A stretch of 5,006 bases of DNA, taken from contig CAHJXG010000464.1 in the NCBI GenBank assembly GCA_903644035.1, positions 1 to 5,006 of the forward strand, given 5' to 3'. Shown piece after piece: positions 1 to 5,006 of the stretch. The notes under the pieces were generated by a model that searched no databases, had not been told where the DNA came from, and was given only the letters and a program-made list of their open reading frames with translations. Both the position numbers and the translations under genes were made by a program. This stretch comes from Rhodospirillales bacterium. Lineage in GTDB: Bacteria; Pseudomonadota; Alphaproteobacteria; Acetobacterales; Acetobacteraceae. Position 1 is the stretch's first letter; every line of letters begins with the position of its first letter.

Positions 1-1
1 G

Positions 2-937
2 CTCGACCGCGTGGGAGAAGGTGAGGCGCGGGAGGCCGGCGTCGCCCTGGGCCGCGCCGTGGGCAGCGCCGCCGTGGCGAGGCGCCGGGACGATGGATTC
101 GAGCGCCGGCATTTCTTCCCCAGCGGCACGGCACCGGGCCAGTGGCGCGCTCCGCCGAGCGGCCCCGGCGGCTACACCGAGACCCGGCCCTTCCTGTTCC
201 GCGACCTGGACGACGCCGCCCCGGTCCCCCCGCCGCCGCCCGGCAGCGAGGCGTACAGGGCCGGGGTGGAGGAGGTCCGACGGCTTGGCGCGCTGACGAC
301 ACCGGACCGCACAGCGGCGGAGGCCGAGACCGCCGTGTTCTGGGCCTACCAGCTCCCGCAACGCGGCGTCATCCAGTTTGCCGCCAGCCTGCTGGACGAG
401 CAGCCCCGCCCGCTCGGCCAGGCCGAGGCCGCACGGATCATGTCCCAGGTGGCGTCCGCCATGGCCGACGCCGCCGTGCTCGCCTGGGAGGAGAAGGGGC
501 GCTACCTGTTCTGGCGCCCGATCACCGCGATACAGGAAGGCGGCTTCGGCTTGGTGGCCGACCCGGGCTGGCGCCCGCTGATCGACACGCCGAACCACCC
601 CGAGTATCCGTCCGGTCACTCAACGGACTGCCACACCGGCGCGATGCTGCTGCAAGCCGTGTTCGGCCGGAGCTTGGGCACGGTCACCTACGCCTACCGG
701 CTCGGCTCGGGCGAATGGGGCGACAACAGCGTGCCCGCGATCACGGACGGGATGCCGGGGCCGGACGGACAGATCGAGGGCCAGCGCCGGTATGCCGGCG
801 CGGCCGCGGTGGCACAGGAATGCGCCCAATCCCGCGTTTGGGCAGGCGTGCACTTCCCCGCGGCGAACGAGGAGGGTCGGCGCCTCGGCACGCTCATCGC
901 GGCCCGGGCTGCGGCGGCGGTGCCGCCTCTGCGCTGA
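2..937 (+). CDS. Vanadium-dependent haloperoxidase-like PAP2-superfamily protein, 5'-truncated by the window edge
   Basis: The frame is open to the first base of the window, so the GTG at 11 is probably internal and an N-terminal part is missing; family members are usually about 400 residues or more and often exported. Numbering from the GTG, three oxyanion-pocket motifs are visible: K-x6-RP (K162, R169, P170), PSGH (S201-H203) and SR-x5-H (S274, R275, H281). In characterised enzymes these bind vanadate, with the last histidine as direct ligand, and catalyse halide oxidation by H2O2; relatives are phosphatases. The family's N-terminal pattern ALGRAV, PGQW and a proline-rich stretch is also present. 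The acidic residue normally four positions after the ligand histidine is alanine here (A285, HFPAAN), so activity is uncertain. The gene is 512 bases upstream of the next start and probably not part of that operon. Family call is firm; halide specificity or phosphatase activity cannot be told. Confidence 0.88.
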   Translation, partial: LDRVGEGEAREAGVALGRAVGSAAVARRRDDGFERRHFFPSGTAPGQWRAPPSGPGGYTETRPFLFRDLDDAAPVPPPPPGSEAYRAGVEEVRRLGALTTPDRTAAEAETAVFWAYQLPQRGVIQFAASLLDEQPRPLGQAEAARIMSQVASAMADAAVLAWEEKGRYLFWRPITAIQEGGFGLVADPGWRPLIDTPNHPEYPSGHSTDCHTGAMLLQAVFGRSLGTVTYAYRLGSGEWGDNSVPAITDGMPGPDGQIEGQRRYAGAAAVAQECAQSRVWAGVHFPAANEEGRRLGTLIAARAAAAVPPLR

Positions 938-1157
938 GCCGACCCGAGCCGGCGTCGCCGGTGACGAGGCGAGCCAATTCCGGGGGTGGCGAGCGGCCAT
1001 GGCGACGACCGTGGTTCTCCCCCCATGGTTCGGCGGTATGAGGGTCATCTCTCTCCTGCCCGTATGCCTCGTTCGGCGTCGCCGGCCGGGTGCTTGAGCG
1101 CGGACACGATTTCGGCCTTGCCCAGCGCCGTCGTTGCCCCGTTGCGTCCCTCGCTAC

Positions 1158-1180
1158 TGCGGTGATCTCATGTGACCGCA
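1158..1180. promoter_or_regulatory. Dyad TGCGGT-N11-ACCGCA, possible LysR-type regulator site
   Basis: Perfect 6-base arms flank an 11-base spacer, giving the T-N11-A layout inside a dyad that is typical of LysR-type regulator boxes. It lies upstream of the AT-richer patch and about 270 bases before the oxidoreductase start. LysR-type regulators often control amino-acid catabolic operons, but no regulator gene is in the window. One short dyad in GC-rich DNA can arise by chance. Confidence 0.3.
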
Positions 1181-1247
1181 TGGGTTCAACAGGGGGCGCC
1201 CCGGCCATCTTGCGCCCCTTCGGGAGGCGACCGCCCAAAATCGAAGC

Positions 1248-1277
1248 CTTGAAGTTCTGTCTTATTTTAGCTGACAT
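1248..1277 (+). promoter_or_regulatory. Weak candidate sigma-70-type promoter
   Basis: CTTGAA at 1248-1253 resembles the CTTGAC-type -35 of alphaproteobacteria. With a 17-base spacer from TTGAAG (1249-1254) the -10 position holds TGACAT (1272-1277), only three of six matches to TATAAT. The AT-richer surroundings and the palindrome just downstream support a promoter here; the hexamers alone do not. Transcription would start near 1284, leaving a leader of about 165 bases. Confidence 0.25.
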
Positions 1278-1279
1278 GT

Positions 1280-1295
1280 CCGAAGCGCGCTTCGG
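1280..1295. promoter_or_regulatory. Perfect 16-bp palindrome, candidate operator
   Basis: The sequence CCGAAGCGCGCTTCGG equals its own reverse complement over all 16 bases. The base pair outside it (T1279, C1296) breaks the symmetry. It abuts a second palindrome, GACATGTC at 1273-1280, sharing one base, and sits at the edge of the low-GC patch where a promoter is expected. A dimeric repressor site near the transcription start is plausible. There is no T tract, so it is not an intrinsic terminator. The binding protein is unknown. Confidence 0.4.
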
Positions 1296-1408
1296 CGCGA
1301 CGGCATCGGGATGGGCTATTGGCGTTGGAACCGACTCAGAACCCGGCAGGAAGATTCCAGGTCATGCAGATTGGCACTTCGTCCGGAACCAAAACAGCGT
1401 CGCACCAC

Positions 1409-1427
1409 CGGCGGGACGCGCCCGCCG
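1409..1427 (+). other. GC-rich stem-loop in the leader of the oxidoreductase gene
   Basis: Arms CGGCGGG (1409-1415) and CCCGCCG (1421-1427) can form seven G-C pairs around the 5-base loop ACGCG. The stem ends 22 bases before the ATG at 1450 and 13 bases before the GGGAG ribosome-binding sequence. It could influence translation or mRNA stability, but such stems are common in GC-rich DNA. No T tract follows it. Confidence 0.3.
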
Positions 1428-1440
1428 AACCGACCGACGC

Positions 1441-1445
1441 GGGAG
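1441..1445 (+). promoter_or_regulatory. Ribosome-binding site choosing between tandem ATG codons
   Basis: GGGAG lies four bases before the ATG at 1450 and seven before the ATG at 1453. The second spacing is the more usual, so initiation at either or both is possible. This site supports a start here rather than further upstream in the long open frame. Confidence 0.5.
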
Positions 1446-1449
1446 CGGC

Positions 1450-2784
1450 ATGATGCTGACCGACACCTTCACCACGGACCCCTACTGGTGGGATGCCGCC
1501 CCGCCGGACGCCGCGGCCACCGACGAGCTGCCGGAGGAGACCGACGTCGCCATCATCGGCAGCGGCTTCTGCGGCCTGTCCGCCGCGCTGGAGCTGGCGC
1601 GGGCCGGGGTGCGGGCCACGGTGCTGGAGGCCGGGCCGCTGGGCATCGGCGCGTCCAGCCGCTCCGGCGGGATGGTCAGCAGCGGGCAGAAGCTGGTGCT
1701 GACCGACGTGCTGAAAGGGTTCGGCGAGGAGGAGAAGAACCACGCGCTGGAGGACTCCGCCGCCACCTACAGCTTCCTGCAGGAGCTGATCGCGCGGGAG
1801 CAGCTGGATGCGGACCTGCAGGTGTGCGGCCGCTTCTTCGGCGCCTGGACGCCCAAGGACTTCACCACCCTGCAAGCCCATGCCGAGCTGCTGGCCCGGC
1901 GCACCGGCGTCACCACCCGCGTGATCCCGCGCCACCGCCAGCGGGAGGAGATCGGCAGCGACTTTTACCACGGCGGCATCCTGGTCGAGGAGTACGGCGG
2001 CGTGCACCCGGCCAAGTACAACCGGGCCTTGCGTGGGGCGGCGCGCAGGGCCGGCGCCGGCCTGCACGCCTTTGCCGCGGTGCAGGGCTGGGACAGGGGT
2101 CCGGGCGGGCTGAACGTGCGGACCGCGCGCGGCACGGTGCGCGCCAAGCACCTGGTGGTCTCGACCAACGGCTACACCACGGCCGACGCGCTGCCCTGGT
2201 TCCGCCGCCGCCTGGTGCCGGTCACGGCCTTCATCATCGCCACGGAGCCGCTGTCGCCCGAGGTGATGGACAGCGTGATCCCGAAGCGCCGCATGATCTC
2301 CGACACGCGCAAGGAGCTGAGCTTCTTCCGGCCCTCGCCGGACGGCACCCGCATCCTGTTCGGCGGCCGGCCCGACGCGCTGCGCAACGATGAGCGGAGT
2401 GCCGCGGTCGGCCTCCGGGCGCGCATGGTCTCGGTGTTCCCGCAACTGAGGGATGTGCGGATCAGCCACGCCTGGCGCGGCAACGTGTGCATGACCTTCG
2501 ACAAGCTGCCGCATCTGGGTCGGGAGGAGGGCGTGCACTACGCGCTCGGCTGCAACGGCAACGGCGTGGCGCTGATGAGTTGGATGGGCCAGCAGACGGC
2601 GCTGAACATCCTGGGGCGGCAGAACCGCCTGCCGGCGTTCCAGGATCGCCCCTTCCCCGCGGCGCCGTTCTACCGGGATCGCGCCTGGTTCCTGCCGCTG
2701 GTCAGCGCCGGCTACCACCTGCAGGACTTCGCAAGGCGGCCCGGCACCGTCATCGCCGAGCGCCGCGCCCGCCGCTCCGCCTGA
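1450..2784 (+). CDS. FAD-dependent oxidoreductase, DAO family (PuuB/OrdL-like)
   Basis: This 444-residue cytoplasmic flavoenzyme belongs to the DAO family, whose members oxidise C-N bonds of amino acids, sarcosine-like N-methyl amines or gamma-glutamylputrescine. The N-terminus has the YWWDAAP stretch seen in PuuB/OrdL-like proteins (residues 12-18). The Rossmann FAD motif follows: AIIGSGFCG (34-42), with E60 of VLEAG placed to bind the FAD ribose. ASSRSGG (68-74) is the usual flavin-contacting loop. The C-terminal FAD segment is GCNGNGVALM (367-376). Length is normal for the family. The start at 1450 is chosen because GGGAG precedes it and homology begins there; 1453 is equally possible. It leads an operon with a polar amino acid ABC importer, so its substrate is probably what that importer delivers, or a derivative of it. 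PuuB is known from a putrescine pathway whose other enzymes are absent here, so no symbol is given. Confidence 0.9.
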   Translation: MMLTDTFTTDPYWWDAAPPDAAATDELPEETDVAIIGSGFCGLSAALELARAGVRATVLEAGPLGIGASSRSGGMVSSGQKLVLTDVLKGFGEEEKNHALEDSAATYSFLQELIAREQLDADLQVCGRFFGAWTPKDFTTLQAHAELLARRTGVTTRVIPRHRQREEIGSDFYHGGILVEEYGGVHPAKYNRALRGAARRAGAGLHAFAAVQGWDRGPGGLNVRTARGTVRAKHLVVSTNGYTTADALPWFRRRLVPVTAFIIATEPLSPEVMDSVIPKRRMISDTRKELSFFRPSPDGTRILFGGRPDALRNDERSAAVGLRARMVSVFPQLRDVRISHAWRGNVCMTFDKLPHLGREEGVHYALGCNGNGVALMSWMGQQTALNILGRQNRLPAFQDRPFPAAPFYRDRAWFLPLVSAGYHLQDFARRPGTVIAERRARRSA

Positions 2785-2792
2785 ACCCCTGC

Positions 2793-2799
2793 AAAGGAG
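2793..2799 (+). promoter_or_regulatory. Strong Shine-Dalgarno for the binding-protein gene
   Basis: AAAGGAG is seven bases before the ATG at 2807, in the short gap after the oxidoreductase stop. It is the best ribosome-binding site in the operon, which fits the need for excess binding protein over permeases. Confidence 0.75.
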
Positions 2800-2806
2800 A
2801 CGCACC

Positions 2807-3634
2807 ATGGCCATCCGTGCCCTCGCCCTCTGTGGCCTGCTCCTGATCGGAACCGGCGCGCTGCATGCACAGGACCTGCCCAGCCTGCCGCCCGCCATCG
2901 CCGCCAAGGGCGAGCTGATCGTCGGGGTGCGGTGCGATCAGCCGCCCTACGGCTTCAAGGACCGGGACGGCAGCTTCGCCGGCGTGGAGGTGGAGATGGC
3001 CAAACAGATCGCGACCTACGCCTTCGGCAGCCCGGCCAAGGCCGCCATGGTCTGCGTCACGGCGGAGAACCGCATCCCGCAGCTCGCCTCCGGCAAGGTG
3101 GACCTGCTGATCGCCACCCTCGGCAAGACGCCGGAGCGGGCCCGGCTGATCGACTACTCCGTGCCCTACAACTTCGGCGGCGGTGACATCCTGGTCCTGA
3201 AGGACTCGCCGTTGAGGCGCCTGGCGGACATCAAGCAGGCCGGCACCGTCGCCATGCTGAAGGGCAGCACGCAGGCGGCCTGGTTCGACGCGAACCAGCC
3301 CGGCCTCGACACGCTGCGGCTCAACTCGATCTCCGATGCGCTGCAGGCGCTGAAGCAAAAGCGGGCCGGCGCCATGGCCGCGGACCTGGCGACGCTCGTC
3401 GTGATCGCGCAGCGCGACCCGGCCGTGCGCCGCCTGGACGAGGCCTTCGGCCTGACCGTCGGCGGGCTGGGCGTGCGCAAGGGGGAGCCGGAATGGCTGG
3501 CCTACATCAACGCCGCCCTGACCGGGATCGCCAAGGAAGACCGCTACACCGGCTGGATCGAGAAATGGGTCGAGCAGGACAAGTGGCCGCTCTACAAGTC
3601 CCAGTTCCCGCCCGCGGCGTTGCCGGACCTCTGA
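2807..3634 (+). CDS. Periplasmic substrate-binding protein of a polar amino acid ABC importer (family 3)
   Basis: This 275-residue protein is a family 3 solute-binding protein (HisJ/GlnH type) that captures an amino acid or related compound in the periplasm for the permeases encoded next. A signal peptide spans about 1-21, with a hydrophobic core and likely signal peptidase I cleavage after LHA (A21/Q22). No lipobox is seen, so it should be soluble. Visible family features are DQPPYGF (44-50), the TPER segment (108-111) whose arginine usually holds the ligand carboxylate, and D193 in AAD, the usual amino-group contact. These fit a ligand with an alpha-amino acid group. The mature protein has just two cysteines, C43 and C83, which could form a disulfide. 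The gene follows the oxidoreductase by 22 bases and precedes the first permease by 7. The exact ligand is unknown. Confidence 0.92.
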   Translation: MAIRALALCGLLLIGTGALHAQDLPSLPPAIAAKGELIVGVRCDQPPYGFKDRDGSFAGVEVEMAKQIATYAFGSPAKAAMVCVTAENRIPQLASGKVDLLIATLGKTPERARLIDYSVPYNFGGGDILVLKDSPLRRLADIKQAGTVAMLKGSTQAAWFDANQPGLDTLRLNSISDALQALKQKRAGAMAADLATLVVIAQRDPAVRRLDEAFGLTVGGLGVRKGEPEWLAYINAALTGIAKEDRYTGWIEKWVEQDKWPLYKSQFPPAALPDL

Positions 3635-3641
3635 CGGGCTG

Positions 3642-4304
3642 ATGGGGTTCGACGCGGATTACCTGTGGGCCAACCTGCCGGCCCTGTCGCGCGGGCTGGT
3701 CCTCACGCTCCAGATCAGCGCCGCCGCCCTGCTGCTCTCGCTGCTGATCGGCGTCCTGGGGGCCGCGGCGCGCCACCTGAGGGTGCCGGTCGCCTCCGCC
3801 CTCGTGGCGGCCTACGTCGAGTTCATCCGCAACACGCCGCTACTGGTGCAGATCTTCTTCATCGTCTACGGGCTGCCGGCGCTGGGATTCGGGCTGTCGC
3901 TGTTCTGGTCCGGGGTGCTCGCGCTGTCGGTCTGGGCCGGCGCCTTCCATGTCGAGAGCATCCGCGGCGGCTGCGCGTCCGTGCACAAGGGGCTGACCGA
4001 GGCGGGGGCGGCGCTGGGCCTGCGGCCCGGCCGGGTGCTCCGTCTGGTGGTGCTGCCGCTGGCGCTGCGGGCCTGCCTGCCCAGCCTGCTGAACACCTCG
4101 ATCTCGCTGTTGAAGAACAGTGCGCTGCTTCAGGCGGTGGGAGTGATGGAGCTGACCTTCGTCGCCGTGGACCGCATGGCGGTCGATTTCCGGGTGGTGG
4201 AGATGTTCAGCGCCCTGCTGCTGATCTACGTGCTGCTGGTCCTGCTGCTCTCGCTCGCGAGCGGGCGGCTGGAGGCGGTGCTGCAGCGCCCGTTCCGGGC
4301 ATGA
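3642..4304 (+). CDS. Polar amino acid ABC transporter permease, first subunit (HisM/GlnP family)
   Basis: This 220-residue inner-membrane protein has the length and layout of HisM/GlnP-type permeases, with about five hydrophobic segments (near 19-41, 58-80, 86-104, 138-160 and 188-206). The segment YVEFIRNTPLLVQIFF (58-73) is the family's typical second-helix signature. The cytoplasmic EAA loop, which docks onto the ATPase, is EAGAALGL (120-127) followed by LP at 138-139, and it keeps the conserved glutamate (E120). It probably pairs with the second permease to form the channel. The start is 7 bases after the binding-protein stop with only a weak Shine-Dalgarno, so translation may be coupled to the gene before. 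The last four bases, ATGA, overlap the next start. Confidence 0.92.
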   Translation: MGFDADYLWANLPALSRGLVLTLQISAAALLLSLLIGVLGAAARHLRVPVASALVAAYVEFIRNTPLLVQIFFIVYGLPALGFGLSLFWSGVLALSVWAGAFHVESIRGGCASVHKGLTEAGAALGLRPGRVLRLVVLPLALRACLPSLLNTSISLLKNSALLQAVGVMELTFVAVDRMAVDFRVVEMFSALLLIYVLLVLLLSLASGRLEAVLQRPFRA

Positions 4305-5005
4305 GCGTCCTGCTGGAGAACTGGCGCCTGCTGCTGCCGGGGCTGTGGGCGACGGTGCAGATCAGCCTGGTGGCGCTGCTGGCCTCCACCGCCATCGGCT
4401 TCGCGCTGGGCCTGCTGTGCTGCATGATCCGCTCCCGCTGGCTGCTGCTGCCGGTCCGCGGGGCGGTGGAGCTGCTGCGGGCGGTGCCGCTGATCGTCAA
4501 CGTGTTCTTCGTGTTCTTCGTCGCGCCGCGGTTCGGCCTGACGCTCAGCCCCTTCGCCGCCGCGGTCGTCAGCCTGTCGCTGTGGGGCGGGGCGAACGGG
4601 ACGGAGATCGTCCGCGGCGGGCTGCAGGCGGTATCGCCCCACCAGCGGCGCAGCGCCCGGGCGCTGGGACTGAGGGAGTGGGAGGTGTTCGCCCTGGTGC
4701 TGCTGCCCCAGGCGATGCGCAGCATCCTGCCCTCGTTCGCGGGGCTGCTGACGCTGCTGGTGCAGTCCACCACGCTGGGGGCGCTGGTGGGCGTGCCGGA
4801 GTTCCTGCAGACCAACCAGCTGATCTTGGAGCGCAGCACGGTGATGGACGGGCAGGACATCGCCTTCCAGGTGTACGGGTTCGTGCTGGCCACCTATTTC
4901 GTGCTGTGTTCCCTGATCACCTGGTTCACGCGGCGCTGGGAGCGCCGCATGGCGCGGGCGGCCGGGCGGCCGCTGCGGCCCCGGCCGGTCGTGGCCCCGG
5001 CATGA
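4301..5005 (+). CDS. Polar amino acid ABC transporter permease, second subunit (HisM/GlnP family)
   Basis: This 234-residue inner-membrane protein is the likely partner of the preceding permease. Hydrophobic segments lie near 13-40, 58-77, 82-98, 143-166 and 189-209, and VELLRAVPLIVNVFF (56-70) matches the family signature. The tail after 210 is rich in Arg and Pro and should be cytoplasmic. The EAA loop reads RSARALGL (117-124) with LLP at 134-136; R117 stands where the family usually has glutamate. The ATG at 4301 overlaps the upstream TGA as ATGA, a usual coupled start. The frame is open far upstream, but that part is the out-of-frame shadow of the first permease. The end again shows ATGA (5002-5005), implying another coupled gene. 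Confidence 0.92.
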   Translation: MSVLLENWRLLLPGLWATVQISLVALLASTAIGFALGLLCCMIRSRWLLLPVRGAVELLRAVPLIVNVFFVFFVAPRFGLTLSPFAAAVVSLSLWGGANGTEIVRGGLQAVSPHQRRSARALGLREWEVFALVLLPQAMRSILPSFAGLLTLLVQSTTLGALVGVPEFLQTNQLILERSTVMDGQDIAFQVYGFVLATYFVLCSLITWFTRRWERRMARAAGRPLRPRPVVAPA

Positions 5006-5006
5006 C
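5002..5006 (+). CDS. Probable start of the next operon gene, likely the ABC ATPase (partial)
   Basis: Only ATG plus two bases are visible. The ATG overlaps the stop of the second permease as ATGA, exactly like the junction between the two permeases at 4301-4304. The cluster so far has a binding protein and two permeases but no nucleotide-binding subunit, so a GlnQ/HisP-type ATPase is the natural expectation. The identity is inference from gene order, not from coding sequence. Confidence 0.45.

Larger units (their letters stand above)
938..1449. other. 512-base intergenic region, probable control region of the downstream operon
   Basis: No open frame here gives a recognisable protein on either strand. 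The + frame of the downstream oxidoreductase stays open back to 1090, but the added residues are Arg/Pro/Gly-rich, with none of the family's features. Composition varies: most of the gap is GC-rich, while 1231-1280 is only 44% GC by hand count, as expected around a promoter. Dyad elements at 1158-1180, 1280-1295 and 1409-1427 are listed separately. Short GC inverted repeats at 948-962 and 1193-1202 and a UUCG-capped hairpin at 1213-1229 lack a following T tract, so no intrinsic terminator for the upstream gene could be called. Confidence 0.7.

Noticed and set aside
948..962. CCGGCG/CGCCGG inverted repeat shortly after the haloperoxidase-like stop as a terminator
   Set aside because: The arms are nearly contiguous, leaving a four-pair stem at best, and no T tract follows. 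Part of the same sequence recurs near 1074-1086, consistent with ordinary GC-rich composition.
1213..1229. UUCG-capped hairpin as a terminator of the upstream gene
   Set aside because: The stem has a bulged A and is followed by ACCGCCC rather than a T run. It is also almost 300 bases after the stop codon.
894..1277. Minus-strand open frame across the intergenic gap (127 codons)
   Set aside because: It overlaps the end of the haloperoxidase-like gene and its translation is Arg/Pro-rich with no recognisable domain. I considered a transposase remnant, but no motif, terminal inverted repeat or target duplication could be seen.
1090..1449. N-terminal extension of the oxidoreductase from an upstream GTG
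   Set aside because: The frame has no stop, but the residues are low-complexity Arg/Pro/Gly-rich and match nothing in the family. Conserved family sequence begins just after 1450, where a GGGAG site is placed. An open frame of this length is expected in GC-rich DNA.
1336..2907. Long minus-strand open frame (523 codons) opposite the oxidoreductase
   Set aside because: It is a complementary-strand shadow of a GC-rich gene. The protein is dominated by Gly, Ala, Arg, Gln and His without a domain, while the + strand has a clear FAD enzyme.
3665..4300. Extended N-terminus for the second permease
   Set aside because: This stretch is the out-of-frame reading of the first permease gene. The ATGA overlap at 4301 gives a normal-length family member.
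1..5006. A new defence, mobile or retron-like system
   Set aside because: All recognisable genes are metabolic or transport families, with uniform orientation and composition. There is no integrase, reverse transcriptase, nuclease, toxin-antitoxin pair, tRNA-linked insertion or repeat array.

Overview
The window is GC-rich DNA with dense, closely packed genes that all read on the + strand. Codon third positions are strongly G/C, and the gene families and spacing fit an alphaproteobacterium, perhaps Acetobacteraceae (Roseomonas-like) or Azospirillum-like Rhodospirillales. This placement is an impression from composition and protein style, not a demonstrated assignment.

Region 1 (1-937) is the C-terminal part of a PAP2-superfamily protein of the vanadium-dependent haloperoxidase type. 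Its N-terminus lies outside the window. The oxyanion-pocket motifs are present, but the acidic residue usually found four positions after the key histidine is an alanine. Region 2 (938-1449) is a 512-base gap with no convincing gene. It holds an AT-richer patch (44% GC by hand count over 1231-1280), a perfect 16-bp palindrome (1280-1295), a TGCGGT-N11-ACCGCA dyad (1158-1180) and a GC hairpin close to the next start codon. It probably carries the control region of the downstream operon.

Region 3 (1450-5006) is a compact operon: a DAO-family FAD oxidoreductase, a periplasmic polar-amino-acid-type binding protein (22-base gap), a HisM/GlnP-type permease (7-base gap) and a second permease of the same family (ATGA overlap). 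The second permease also ends in ATGA, so a further gene starts at 5002, most plausibly the ABC ATPase missing from the set. The layout suggests a catabolic uptake module: the binding protein captures an amino acid or related amine, the two permeases and an ATPase import it, and the flavoenzyme oxidises its C-N bond in the cytoplasm. The substrate cannot be read from the sequence.

I see no RNA gene, mobile element, CRISPR array, phage gene or clearly new system. The most useful points are the unassigned uptake-plus-oxidation module, its possible operators, the altered haloperoxidase motif and the unusual EAA loop in the second permease.
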